64,000 nt of DNA from Actinoplanes octamycinicus (GCF_014205225.1 NZ_JACHNB010000001.1:3081501-3145500), one strand, 5' to 3'; shown: positions 23,911-32,064, counted from the first letter of the stretch. Notes: generated by a model from the sequence alone, not told the origin. Numbers and translations are program-made.

Positions 23911-25398
23911 CTAGAGCCCCAGGCAGATCAGCCAGGACTCGGCGCGGCGCAGCTGACGGGGGGTCAGCACGCCGCGCTGCACCAGGTCGGCCGGCTGCCG
24001 GTACGGCCCGTGGTGGTGCCGGTCCAGCGCGATCCGGTGCGCCTCGGCCGCGCCGATCCCGGGCACCCGGGTCAGCTCCTGCGGCGGCGCGTGGTTCAGG
24101 TCGATCAGCCCGCCGTCGTCGAGGTACCGCAGCAGGTCGGGGCGGCCGATGCCGGCTTGCAGCGCGGCCACCGGGTCGATCGCGGCGAACCGCCGGGCCA
24201 GGTCCCGCCGGGCCCGGGCGGCCCGGTTGTCGCCGCCGTGCACGGCCAGCAGCACGCCGTGCACGGTGGAGCCCAGCCAGAGCGCCAGCCAGGAGAAGAC
24301 GGCGACGCCCTCGGCGGCGGTGGTGGCCTCCGAGTCGATCGGCGACGGGTCGATCTCGAACCACAGCACGATCCACGGCAGCGCCACGAAGTAGAGCGCC
24401 GCGACGGCGTAGTGGTACCAGCGGCCGCGCTGGATCGCCGCGTAGAGGAAGTAGACCCAGGACGCCACCCCGCAGGTGAGGAACGGCGCCGCGCCGGCGG
24501 CCGCGATCTCCAGCCAGCGGGCGTGGCCGCGCCGCGGCTGCAGCGACGCCGGGGAGAACGCCGGGGCCGGGGAGAACGCCGGGGCGGGGGAGAGCGGCGG
24601 CGCCGGGGAGAGCGGCGTGTAGGAGGGCGGCGACACCGGATCGGCCGGCGGTGGCGGCTCCAGCTCACCGCGCAGGATCCGCCGGTGCACCTCCTGCATC
24701 CGCTCGCCCGGCTCGGCCCCGAGCTCGTCCAGGAAGTACTCCCGGGTGTCCCGGAACACCGCGAGCGCCTCGGCCTGCCGCCCGGCCCGGTGCAGCGCCA
24801 GCATCAGCTGCGCCCGCAGCCCCTCGCGCAGCGGGAACTCGTGGGTCAGCCGGGTCAGCTCGCCGATCAGCCCGGCGTCGTCGCCGTGCGCCAGCCGGAT
24901 CTCCGCCCAGAGCTCCCAGGCGCTGGCCCGGTCGTCGGCCAGCCGGGCGCGGGCGGTCTCGAAGACCGGCCCGGTCAGCCCGTCCAGCGCGTCGCCGTGC
25001 CAGAGCTCCAGCGCGGCCCGGACGATCTCGGCGGCCCGGTCGGCGCGCCCGGCCCGCTGCTCGGTCCCGGCCCGGGCCAGCTCGGCGCGGAACACCTCGG
25101 CGTCCAGTGCGCCGTCGCCGATCGCCAGCTGGTAACCGCCGGCGGTCAGGGTGAGCCGCTCCCGGCCGAGGGCCCGGCGCAGCCCGGCCACGTATTTCTG
25201 GACGACGTTGGCGCCGTTCTCCGGTGGCTCCTCGCCCCAGACCGCGTCGACGATCCGCTGGGTCGGCACGGCCTTGCCCGGACTCAGCAGCAGCACCGCG
25301 AGGACGGCCCGTTGCTTGGCCGGGCCGAGGTCGACCGGATCGGCCCCGCGGAACGCGCGCACCGCACCGAGGATCTCGAACCGTGCTTCCGGCTCCAC
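23911..25398 (-). CDS. SARP/BTAD regulator fused to membrane helices and a ComEA-type helix-hairpin-helix
   Basis: 495 residues with an unusual order. Residues 5-95: OmpR-type winged helix as in SARP activators (LGPAKQRAVLAVLLLSPGKA). Residues 98-245: bacterial transcriptional activation domain (BTAD). 248-290: Pro/Ser linker with LSPAP/FSPAP repeats, also a DNA repeat at about 24540-24612. 295-390: three hydrophobic helices (LEIAAAGAAPFLTCGV, AVAALYFVALPWIVLWF, VAVFSWLALWLGSTVHGV). 430-495: helix-hairpin-helix DLNHAPPQELTRVPGIGAAE, as in ComEA or DNA-repair proteins. This predicts a membrane-tethered regulator with two DNA-binding elements, one at each end. It is convergent with the conservon and divergent from the lipoprotein gene. 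The HhH could bind protein rather than DNA. Confidence 0.85.
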   Translation of the reverse strand: MEPEARFEILGAVRAFRGADPVDLGPAKQRAVLAVLLLSPGKAVPTQRIVDAVWGEEPPENGANVVQKYVAGLRRALGRERLTLTAGGYQLAIGDGALDAEVFRAELARAGTEQRAGRADRAAEIVRAALELWHGDALDGLTGPVFETARARLADDRASAWELWAEIRLAHGDDAGLIGELTRLTHEFPLREGLRAQLMLALHRAGRQAEALAVFRDTREYFLDELGAEPGERMQEVHRRILRGELEPPPPADPVSPPSYTPLSPAPPLSPAPAFSPAPAFSPASLQPRRGHARWLEIAAAGAAPFLTCGVASWVYFLYAAIQRGRWYHYAVAALYFVALPWIVLWFEIDPSPIDSEATTAAEGVAVFSWLALWLGSTVHGVLLAVHGGDNRAARARRDLARRFAAIDPVAALQAGIGRPDLLRYLDDGGLIDLNHAPPQELTRVPGIGAAEAHRIALDRHHHGPYRQPADLVQRGVLTPRQLRRAESWLICLGL

Positions 25399-25554
25399 CC
25401 CCGGTTACCCCCTATGACCAGCGCTTTCAGCGAGACGGCAGCGGAACGGCAGCCGGCAGCAGCATAGCCGCAGCGCGACGGCAGACCCACCGGGGAGCCT
25501 TTGATCCGTCGATGCACGACGCCGTCGATGACGCAGACGTAGAGGGACGGAACG

Positions 25555-26334
25555 ATGACTGTGCTGACCAAGCGACTTGCCGCGGTGGCGGCACTCCTGA
25601 TCCTGGCCGGCTGCGGGCAGACCGGCGAGGCGGAGAAGCCGGCGCCGCCCACGCCCGCGGAGATCCTGAAGAAGGCGGTGCCGACCACCGCGGCCGACGT
25701 CTTCCACTACGCGATCTCCGGTGGCGAGCAGTCGGCCTCCGGCGTCGTCGACAGCGCGAAGAAGACGATGACCACCGACTTCAGCGAGAAGATCCCGGAC
25801 GCCGGGTTCACCTTGACGATGAAGTTCCTGGTGGTCGACGCGGACTCGTGGGCGAAGATCTCGTTCGGGTCGGCCCCGGCCGAGCTGGGCCTGCCCAAGC
25901 TGCCGAAGAAGTGGATGAAGCTGGACACCAAGAAGCTCGGCGCGGACGCCGAGAAGGACCTGATCTACGCCGGCCAGACCGACCCCGGTTTCGTCAGCAC
26001 CCTGGTCGAGGCGTCCACCGGGCTGACCGAGAAGTCGCCCGGCCACTTCGCCGGCACCGTCGACCTGACCGAGGCGACCGAGGCGGAGATCGTCGAGGCC
26101 GAGACGCTCACCGCGCTCGGCGAGAAGGCGAAGGCGGTCCCGTTCGAGGCGACCGTGGACGCCAAGGGCCGGATCAGCACCGCGACCGTACGGGTGCCGG
26201 CGGCCGGCAAGGCCAAGGCGATCACCTACCGGGTCACCTACGACCAGTACGGCACCGCCGAGACGCCGGCGGCGCCGACCGGCTCCGCCCAGGTGGACGC
26301 CCCGAAGGCGGCGTACGACCTGCTGAACAGCTGA
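25555..26334 (+). CDS. LppX/LprG-like lipoprotein
   Basis: 259-residue lipoprotein. Lipobox LAGC places the lipidated cysteine at residue 20; the mature part resembles the LppX_LprAFG family (EILKKAVPTTAADVFHYAIS, later FAGTVDLTEATEAEIVEAET and FEATVDAKGRISTATVRVP), half-barrel proteins that carry hydrophobic molecules across the envelope. GAGGGACGG precedes ATG 25555. It is divergent from the SARP-HhH gene and ends 30 bp before the convergent LacI gene. The ligand is unknown. Confidence 0.85.
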   Translation: MTVLTKRLAAVAALLILAGCGQTGEAEKPAPPTPAEILKKAVPTTAADVFHYAISGGEQSASGVVDSAKKTMTTDFSEKIPDAGFTLTMKFLVVDADSWAKISFGSAPAELGLPKLPKKWMKLDTKKLGADAEKDLIYAGQTDPGFVSTLVEASTGLTEKSPGHFAGTVDLTEATEAEIVEAETLTALGEKAKAVPFEATVDAKGRISTATVRVPAAGKAKAITYRVTYDQYGTAETPAAPTGSAQVDAPKAAYDLLNS

Positions 26335-26364
26335 GGATCGCGGGTCTACGGGGGTCCGCGAACC

Positions 26365-27408
26365 TCAGGACGGTGCGGGGCCGGTACTGCCCCGCACCAC
26401 CAGATCTGCCGGCAACAGCAGATGTGGTGTCTCACCGGAATGCCGCAGCGCCGCGTTCAGCAGCGCTGCGGCTTTCCGCCCTTTCTCCTCCACGTCCTGG
26501 CGGATCGTGGTGAGGGCCGGCTGCACCTGGGTGGCGAGCGGGCTGTCGTCGAAGCCGACCAGCGACAGGTCCTCCGGGACGCGCAGCCCCAGATCGCCGG
26601 CCGCCTGCCGGACCCCGAGGGCGGTGACGTCGGAGAAGCACAGCACGGCGGTCGGCCGGTCCGGCCGGGACAGCAGCTCCCGGGCGTCGGCGCGGATCAG
26701 GTCGACCCGCTCGAACGGCTGCCGGATCACGGTCGGGGTGATCCCGGCCGGCCGGAGCTCGTCGTTCCAGCCGAGGCGGCGCTGGATCGAGGCGTACCCC
26801 TCGGTCGGCACGTCGTGGTCGGCGATCAGCCCGTACGGCCCGTGCGCGCCGACGGTGGCGTACGCGATCCGGGTGTGCCCCAGGTCGAGCAGGAGCCGGG
26901 CTGCCTCCCGCGCCCCGCGGCGGTCCGCGACGTTCACACAGGCGTATCCGTCGACCGGCGCCTGGTCGACGAAGACCAGCGGCAGCCGGCGGCGCTGCAG
27001 CCAGCCGACCGCCGGCGAGGTGGGGTCGCAGGAGTAGACCAGCGCGCCGTCCATCGCCACGTCCCGGGCCGGGATCAGCTCGCCGGCCGACGCCGAGCTG
27101 AGCAGGGTGATGGCCAGTCCGGTGGGGGCCAGCTCCTCGGCGATCGCGCCGAGGAAGCCGCCGGCCACCAGGTCGGTGAAGGCGTAGCGCAGCGAGTCGG
27201 TGAGCAGGACGCCGATGGTGCCGGTGGTGCCCTTGGCCAGCGCCCGGGCGGTCGGGTCGGGTCCGGCGTAACCGAGGTCCTGCGCCGTGTCCAGGATGCG
27301 CCGGCGCAGCTCGGGGGAGAGCTGGTCGGGGCGGGAGAACGCGTTGGAGACCGTCATCCGGCTCACCCCGACGCGGTCGGCGATGGTCTGCAGCGTCACC
27401 CTGGGCAC
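26365..27408 (-). CDS. LacI-family transcriptional regulator
   Basis: About 347 residues. The N-terminal HTH (VTLQTIADRVGVSRMTVSNA) and hinge are followed by a periplasmic-binding-like sugar sensor domain (TIGVLLTDSLRYAFTDLVAG to VGFDDSPLATQVQPALTTIR). Two GTG starts are possible: 27408, giving the usual PRVTLQTIA N-terminus, and 27399, which has GAGG 8 nt upstream. Candidate operators with a central CCGG lie at 27698-27738, about 290 bp away, before the lactonase gene, suggesting it controls that divergent unit. Confidence 0.9.
   Translation of the reverse strand: MPRVTLQTIADRVGVSRMTVSNAFSRPDQLSPELRRRILDTAQDLGYAGPDPTARALAKGTTGTIGVLLTDSLRYAFTDLVAGGFLGAIAEELAPTGLAITLLSSASAGELIPARDVAMDGALVYSCDPTSPAVGWLQRRRLPLVFVDQAPVDGYACVNVADRRGAREAARLLLDLGHTRIAYATVGAHGPYGLIADHDVPTEGYASIQRRLGWNDELRPAGITPTVIRQPFERVDLIRADARELLSRPDRPTAVLCFSDVTALGVRQAAGDLGLRVPEDLSLVGFDDSPLATQVQPALTTIRQDVEEKGRKAAALLNAALRHSGETPHLLLPADLVVRGSTGPAPS
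26372..26398 (+). terminator. Hairpin overlapping the LacI 3' end
   Basis: Perfect 10-bp stem GGTGCGGGGC (26372-26381) with GCCCCGCACC (26389-26398), 38 nt after the lipoprotein stop; it lies inside the last codons of the convergent LacI gene and would stop transcription arriving from the lipoprotein side. Confidence 0.6.
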
Positions 27409-27421
27409 CTCTACACCGTAA

Positions 27422-27458
27422 GGCGCGCCTCCGGCCGGACGGTGGCCGGAGGCGCGCC
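27422..27458 (-). terminator. Strong hairpin between the 65-residue ORF and the LacI gene
   Basis: Perfect 15-bp stem GGCGCGCCTCCGGCC (27422-27436) with its complement at 27444-27458 and a 7-nt loop, 5 nt past the small ORF's stop codon and 14 bp upstream of the LacI start. It separates the two minus-strand transcripts. Confidence 0.8.
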
Positions 27459-27463
27459 CCCTC

Positions 27464-27661
27464 TCATCGGAACAGTGCCTCGGGCGGCCGGCCGGCCGGC
27501 GCGACGGCGGCGGACACCCGGTAGAGCGCGCGGGCCAGGAGCGACCTGGTCCGCGCCGCGCGGCGCGCCCTGGCCGGTACGACCGGCGCGTCCGGCCGGG
27601 CGCTGTGCAGCTCGCGGGTGACGGCGTGCAGTCCGTGGACGTAGGCGGCGGGCAGTTGCAT
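27464..27661 (-). CDS. Small basic protein of unknown function, LacI-operator linked
   Basis: 65 residues: MQLPAAYVHGLHAV, then an Arg/Ala/Pro-rich part ending PPEALFR. The strong ribosome binding site AGGAGGAG, 4 nt from ATG 27661, and the dedicated terminator directly after its stop codon argue that it is a real gene despite its low complexity. The N-terminal helix is mildly amphipathic; no membrane helix. It is transcribed away from the two LacI-type palindromes at 27698-27738, opposite to the lactonase gene, so it is probably co-regulated with it. I recognise no family. Confidence 0.6.
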   Translation of the reverse strand: MQLPAAYVHGLHAVTRELHSARPDAPVVPARARRAARTRSLLARALYRVSAAVAPAGRPPEALFR

Positions 27662-27697
27662 GACTCCTCCTGCTGTCTCGGAGCTGTCGAGTGGTCT

Positions 27698-27711
27698 CTG
27701 TACCGGTACAG
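27698..27711. promoter_or_regulatory. Perfect LacI-type operator CTGTACCGGTACAG
   Basis: Perfect 14-bp palindrome with central CCGG in the 125-bp region between the divergent 65-residue ORF and lactonase genes, near the LacI regulator gene. Central CG palindromes are the standard LacI-family site; the assignment to this LacI is inferred from proximity. Confidence 0.7.
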
Positions 27712-27724
27712 TACCGCCGGTCTT

Positions 27725-27738
27725 CTGTACCGGTCAAG
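27725..27738. promoter_or_regulatory. Second, imperfect operator CTGTACCGGTCAAG
   Basis: The left half and centre are identical to the perfect site 27 bp upstream; the right half differs at two bases. Paired sites 27 bp apart (2.5 helical turns) could allow cooperative binding. Confidence 0.5.
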
Positions 27739-27786
27739 AGGGCGGGCCTGCCGAGCCGCCGGGCTCCGCTGTGATGGGATCGGGGC

Positions 27787-28845
27787 ATGGGCGCGAACGC
27801 TGAGTACGTCTTCGTCGGGTGCTACACCGCGGACAAGGGAGGGGAGGGTGACGGCATCACGCTGCAGCGGCGGGATCCGGCGACCGGCGAGCTGACCCGG
27901 CTCGGCCTGGCCGCCCGCACCCCGTCCCCGTCCTTCCTGGCCCGGCACCCCACCCTTCCGGTCCTCTACGCGGTCAACGAGCTCGACGAGGGCACGGTCT
28001 CCGCCTTCACCGTCGCGCCGGACTGCTCGCTGATCCCGCTCGCGGTCCGGCCCACCGGCGGCGCCGACCCGTGCCACCTGGCGGTCACCGCGGACGGCCG
28101 GCACCTGGTGGTGGCCAACTACTCGGGCGGCTCGGTCGCGGTGTTCCCGCTGGACGACGAGGGCGCCCCGGGGGAGCGCAGCGACCTGCTCACCCTGACC
28201 GGCTCCGGCCCGGACCGGGAGCGGCAGGAGGGCCCGCACGCGCACATGGTGGTGCCCGACCGGAACGGGCCGGACGTGCTCATCTCCGATCTGGGCTCGG
28301 ACCGGGTGTGGCGGTCCCGGCTGGACCCGGTCTCCGGCCGGCTCGGCGCGCCGGAGCCGGCGGTCGAGGCGAAGCCGGGCACCGGCCCGCGGCACCTGAC
28401 CCACTCGGCGGACGGCGCGCTGCTGCTGGCCGGCGAGCTGGCCGGCACGCTCAGCTGGTACCGCCCGGCCGGCGGCCCGGTCCTGGCGCCGCGCGGCGAG
28501 GCGGCGGCCAGCGCGGTGACCGGTCCGGTGCATCCGTCCGAGGTGACCACGGGGCGCGACGGCCGGTTCGTCTATCTGGCGAACCGCGGCCCGGACACCG
28601 TGTCGACCTTCGCGTGGGACGGGGAGAGCGCGGTCCTGATCGCCGAGACATCGACCGGCGGCAGTTGGCCGCGGCACATGATCTTGATTGGCGATCACCT
28701 CTACGTAGCCAATCAGCGTTCACACAACGTAACGGTTTTCCGGATCGATCCGGAGACCGGAATTCCCGCTCCGGAAGGGGAACCGGCCACTGAGCCGAGC
28801 CCCACCTGCCTGCTTCGGTGGACCCCGGCGATGATCAGGCCATAG
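27787..28845 (+). CDS. Lactonase-family seven-bladed beta-propeller (6-phosphogluconolactonase-like)
   Basis: 352 residues of the YbhE/lactonase family that hydrolyse 6-phosphogluconolactone or other sugar lactones. Repeated blade motifs are visible: FLARHPTLPVLYAVNE, HLAVTADGRHLVVANYSGGS, HLTHSADGALLLAGEL, EVTTGRDGRFVYLANRGPDT, HLYVANQRSHNVTVF. The active-site-type segment GPHAHMVVPDRNG is present. No signal peptide, so cytoplasmic. It lies behind two LacI-type operators, so it is probably induced by a sugar. ATG 27787; the physiological lactone is unknown. Confidence 0.85.
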   Translation: MGANAEYVFVGCYTADKGGEGDGITLQRRDPATGELTRLGLAARTPSPSFLARHPTLPVLYAVNELDEGTVSAFTVAPDCSLIPLAVRPTGGADPCHLAVTADGRHLVVANYSGGSVAVFPLDDEGAPGERSDLLTLTGSGPDRERQEGPHAHMVVPDRNGPDVLISDLGSDRVWRSRLDPVSGRLGAPEPAVEAKPGTGPRHLTHSADGALLLAGELAGTLSWYRPAGGPVLAPRGEAAASAVTGPVHPSEVTTGRDGRFVYLANRGPDTVSTFAWDGESAVLIAETSTGGSWPRHMILIGDHLYVANQRSHNVTVFRIDPETGIPAPEGEPATEPSPTCLLRWTPAMIRP

Positions 28846-28850
28846 GCCAC

Positions 28851-28910
28851 ATCGGGCACCTGGGGAGGTCCGTGATCTTTCCCGTCAAACCCGACACCCG
28901 GGTGCCCGAT
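28851..28910 (+). repeat. Long-range inverted repeat downstream of the lactonase gene
   Basis: ATCGGGCACCTGGG (28851-28864) can pair with CCCGGGTGCCCGAT (28897-28910) with one G-U pair, enclosing 32 nt. It may be the lactonase terminator or a leader structure of the following small ORF, whose ribosome binding site lies inside the loop. Confidence 0.5.
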
Positions 28911-28955
28911 CGGGATACTGATCGAGACGGCGTCATCACGCTCGGTGGTTACTAG
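28872..28955 (+). CDS. Possible 27-residue peptide ORF inside a stem-loop
   Basis: GTG 28872 follows GGGGAGG with a 3-nt gap and opens a 27-codon frame (MIFPVKPDTRVPDRDTDRDG then VITLGGY) ending at TAG 28953-28955. The ribosome binding site and start lie in the loop, and part of the frame in the 3' stem, of the inverted repeat at 28851-28910. It could be a small regulatory peptide or chance; the only support is the near-perfect ribosome binding site. Confidence 0.25.
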   Translation: MIFPVKPDTRVPDRDTDRDGVITLGGY

Positions 28956-29015
28956 ATCGGAGAACGCCAATCTGAGTAATTTTCGACCGAACGTATATGG
29001 CATTCAGCTCTCGAC

Positions 29016-30809
29016 ATGCGCACTATGGAGCGCGTGTCTGGCCGCCATCGTAGGAACTTCAACTTAAAAGGAGCCGGCGTCGTTGGTGGAGCGATGGCGA
29101 TCGTCGTCGTTATCGCGGGAACCTGGTTCGGATACAGCCAGCTGGCTGATTCCGGTTGCACCGGTTCCATCAAGCTGAACGTCGCCGCAGCCCCTGAGAT
29201 ATCACCCGCCGTCACCAATGCTGCGAACAAGTGGGCGCAGGACGGGGGCAACGTCAACGGCACCTGTGTGTCCGTGAGCGTGGAGTCCCTCGCCTCGGCC
29301 GATGTCGCCAGCGCGATCGCGGGTCAGCATGGGGTGAACCTGTCCGGTCTGGGGCAGCCGTCCGGTGCCATCCAGGTGCCCGACGTGTGGCTCCCGGACT
29401 CGTCGACCTGGCTGCTGCGCCTGCAGAACGAGGCCTCCGGCTTCACGCCGTCCAAGGTCACCTCGGTCGCGCAGAGCCCGCTGGTCATCGCCATGCCCGA
29501 GCCGATCTCCAAGCAGCTCGGCCTGCAGGGCAAGAAGGTCTCCTGGACCTCCCTGCTGGGGCAGATCAAGGGGTCCGACGGCGGTCCGCGGTTCGGCATC
29601 GTGAACCCGGCCCGGGACGCCTCCGGCCTGGCCGCGCTGATGTCCATCGGCTCGGCGATCGGCGCCGGTCAGGGCAGCGTGTCGAAACTGGTGGACGCGC
29701 TGACCTACCTCGCCAAGAGCCGTTCCGAGCTGCGCGACGAGCTGCTCGAGTCGTTCCCGAAGGCGACCGACGAGGGCACGCTGCTGGAGAGCCTCGGCGC
29801 CGCGCCGCTCTCCGAGGAAGACGTCATCTCGTACAACGCGAAGCGGCCGCCGGTCGCGCTGAGCGCGCTCTACCTGGAGCCGAACTCGGTGCCGATGGAC
29901 TATCCGTATTCGGTGTTGCCGCAGGTGGTCGACGGGCAGAAGATCAGCGCCGCGCAGGGTCTGCTCAAGCAGCTGACCTCGACCACGTTCAAGAACGAGA
30001 TCTCGGCGCAGGGCCTGCGCGCCCCGGACGGCACGTACGGTTCCAGCTTCCTGGCCCCGGCCGGCGCCCCCGCGGCGTCCCCGGCGATCACCGCTCCCGC
30101 CGGGGGCAGTGGTGAGCAGGGCGGGTCGGCCGCGGCCGGCCTGGACGCCACCGCGGTCAGCAAGGTGGTCGGCTCGTGGAACGCGACCACCCAGGCCGGC
30201 CGGGTGCTGGCGGTGTTCGACGTCTCCGGCTCGATGAACCGTCCGGTGCCCACCGCGAACAACGCCTCCCGGGCGGATGTCACCAAGGCGGCCGCCACCA
30301 CGGGTCTGAGCCTGTTCAGCGACGAGTGGGCGGTCGGCGTCTGGCGCTTCTCCACCGACATGGGGCCGAACCACCGGCCCTGGGAGGAGCTCATCAAGAT
30401 CACGTCGCTGCGCAGCAACCGGAAAGCGGTCCAGGACACCATCCCGAGGCTCACGCCGAAGGAGAAGGGTGACACCGGGCTCTACAACACGGTGCTCGAC
30501 GCCTACAACTACGCCAAGGCGAACTGGAAGGAAGGCAAGGTCAACTCGGTCATCCTGTTCACCGACGGCGAGAACGACAACGTCAACGGCATCACCCAGG
30601 AGCAGTTGCTCGCGCAGCTGAAGAAGGTCCAGGACCCGAAGCACTTCGTGCGCCTGGTGCTGATCGGCATCGGCAACGAGGTCAACAAGGACGAGCTCGG
30701 CGCGATCCAGAAGTCGGTGCGCGGCAGCGGCCTCTACTTCGCCCCGGACCCGACCAAGATCACGGACATCTTCCTGCAGGCGATCGGTTCGCGGACCGGC
30801 GTCGAGTAA
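29016..30809 (+). CDS. Substrate-binding-like domain fused to a von Willebrand A domain, membrane-anchored
   Basis: 597 residues. An N-terminal basic segment and one helix (about 22-42, GVVGGAMAIVVVIAGTWFGY) export and anchor it. Residues 50-345 resemble a type 2 extracellular solute-binding domain (IKLNVAAAPEISPAVTNAAN, PDVWLPDSSTWLLRL). After a Gly/Ala/Pro linker (350-375) comes a VWA domain with an intact MIDAS motif D402-x-S404-x-S406 in FDVSGSMN and a later FTDGEND. The combination suggests a surface protein that binds a ligand or partner in a metal-dependent way. Alternative starts at 29025 and GTG 29034 (GGAG 5 nt upstream) are possible. Monocistronic. Confidence 0.85.
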   Translation: MRTMERVSGRHRRNFNLKGAGVVGGAMAIVVVIAGTWFGYSQLADSGCTGSIKLNVAAAPEISPAVTNAANKWAQDGGNVNGTCVSVSVESLASADVASAIAGQHGVNLSGLGQPSGAIQVPDVWLPDSSTWLLRLQNEASGFTPSKVTSVAQSPLVIAMPEPISKQLGLQGKKVSWTSLLGQIKGSDGGPRFGIVNPARDASGLAALMSIGSAIGAGQGSVSKLVDALTYLAKSRSELRDELLESFPKATDEGTLLESLGAAPLSEEDVISYNAKRPPVALSALYLEPNSVPMDYPYSVLPQVVDGQKISAAQGLLKQLTSTTFKNEISAQGLRAPDGTYGSSFLAPAGAPAASPAITAPAGGSGEQGGSAAAGLDATAVSKVVGSWNATTQAGRVLAVFDVSGSMNRPVPTANNASRADVTKAAATTGLSLFSDEWAVGVWRFSTDMGPNHRPWEELIKITSLRSNRKAVQDTIPRLTPKEKGDTGLYNTVLDAYNYAKANWKEGKVNSVILFTDGENDNVNGITQEQLLAQLKKVQDPKHFVRLVLIGIGNEVNKDELGAIQKSVRGSGLYFAPDPTKITDIFLQAIGSRTGVE

Positions 30810-30826
30810 GACCTCCGGAAGACCAC

Positions 30827-30858
30827 GCGGCCGCCGTCCCTCCCGGGGCGGCGGCCGC
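30827..30858 (+). terminator. Hairpin terminator after the VWA gene
   Basis: 14-bp stem with one G-U pair (30827-30840 with 30845-30858), 4-nt loop, 17 nt after the stop; it lies between convergent genes and may also serve the ROK regulator on the other strand. Confidence 0.75.
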
Positions 30859-30900
30859 GCTCACGTCCCAGCGCTTTTCGCACCCTTCTCGCGTACGACC

Positions 30901-32031
30901 TCAGCCCGCCCGCCGCAGCCAGCCGGCCGGGTCGTCGCGCACCCCGCGGATCACCGCGTCCGCCGCCCCGCGCACCGCCGCGTCCGCCCCGAGCCGGGCG
31001 GCCCGCAGCGTGACCGGCGCCAGCCCGGCGGTCAGCACCCGGCGCCGCAGCTCCGCCTCGATCCCGTCGCGCAGCCGCTCGAAGTACGGCGCGTAGGCCC
31101 CGCCCAGCACGATCACCGGCACGTCGAGCAGGTTGACCACGGTGCTCAGCGCGATGCCGAGCGCGGCCGCGGCTCCCGGCTCGTCGGCGGCCAGCGCCTC
31201 CTGGCCGGCGTACTGCTCCAGGCAGCCGCTCGCCCCGCACCGGCAGGGCTTGCCGTCCGGGTCGACGGTCAGGTGCCCGATCTCGCCGCTCCAGCCGCGC
31301 GCGCCCCGGTACAGCTCGCCGTCGATCACCAGCCCGGCGCCGATGCCGATCTCGCCGGACACGTACAGGAAGGTCTGCTCGCCGCCGGCCACCCGCAGCT
31401 CGCCGAGGGCGGCGAGATTGGCCTCGTTGTCCACGGTGACCGGCAGGCCGGCCAGCTCCGGGACGGCCCGCAGCAGGCCGGGGGCGTCCACGTCCTGCCA
31501 GCCCAGGTTGGGGGCGACCCGGACCAGGCCGGCCGAGACCAGGCCGGGCACGGCGACCGCGGCGCCGGCCACCACCAGGCCGTCCGCCTCGGCGGCGAGG
31601 CGGGCCCGGGCGGCCAGCACGCCGAGCGCGGCGAGCGCGTCGGCGGCCGGGGCCGGGCGCTGGTCGGCGTGCTCGATGAAGCGCTGCCGGACCGCGCCGG
31701 TCAGGTCGACCACGCAGGCGGCCAGGTAGTCGACGTTGATCTCCAGGCCCAGCCCGGCCGGGCCGGCCGCGGTGAGCGCCAGGCCGGCCGCCGGTCGCCC
31801 GGCGCCGGTCCGTGGCGGCGGGTCGCGCTCGACCAGCAGCCCGCCCGCGATCAGGTCGTCGACCAGCGCCGAGACGGTGGCCCGGGTGAGCCCGGTGGCG
31901 CCCGCGACGGCCGCCCGGGACGGCGGATCCGCGCTGTTCGCCACGGTGTTCAGGACCAGCGCGAGATTATGGGCTCGCACGCTCGACTGCCGGACGGGGG
32001 CGGTGGTACTCGAGCTCATCCGGGCCGTCAC
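30901..32031 (-). CDS. xylR: ROK-family xylose repressor (XylR-like)
   Basis: 376 residues: winged HTH (about 20-80, AAVAGATGLTRATVSALVDD) followed by a ROK sugar-kinase-like sensor domain (GLGLEINVDYLAACVVDLTG) with the zinc motif CRCGASGC. The ATP-binding part is degenerate, as in ROK repressors. It is divergent from xylA by 74 bp and so is very probably the xylose-responsive repressor of xylAB. GTG 32031 or ATG 32019 could be the start; the xylA -35 box lies directly beside it, so RNA polymerase and repressor sites overlap the regulator's own leader. Confidence 0.88.
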   Translation of the reverse strand: MTARMSSSTTAPVRQSSVRAHNLALVLNTVANSADPPSRAAVAGATGLTRATVSALVDDLIAGGLLVERDPPPRTGAGRPAAGLALTAAGPAGLGLEINVDYLAACVVDLTGAVRQRFIEHADQRPAPAADALAALGVLAARARLAAEADGLVVAGAAVAVPGLVSAGLVRVAPNLGWQDVDAPGLLRAVPELAGLPVTVDNEANLAALGELRVAGGEQTFLYVSGEIGIGAGLVIDGELYRGARGWSGEIGHLTVDPDGKPCRCGASGCLEQYAGQEALAADEPGAAAALGIALSTVVNLLDVPVIVLGGAYAPYFERLRDGIEAELRRRVLTAGLAPVTLRAARLGADAAVRGAADAVIRGVRDDPAGWLRRAG

Positions 32032-32035
32032 GCCC

Positions 32036-32064
32036 TTGACAATGCCATACCTCCGCCAAATAAT
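32036..32064 (+). promoter_or_regulatory. Near-consensus xylA promoter
   Basis: TTGACA (32036-32041), a 17-bp spacer, then AATAAT (32059-32064, five of six to TATAAT) in an unusually AT-rich patch (32055-32090) with repeated CAAATAA/CAATAAA motifs that are candidate repressor half-sites. The expected start is near 32071, about 35 nt before the xylA GTG. Confidence 0.75.

Noticed and set aside
24540..24612. Tandem DNA repeat GCCGGGGAGAAC-like
   Set aside because: It lies within coding sequence and simply encodes the SPAP/FSPAP linker of the SARP-HhH protein, so it is not a separate element.
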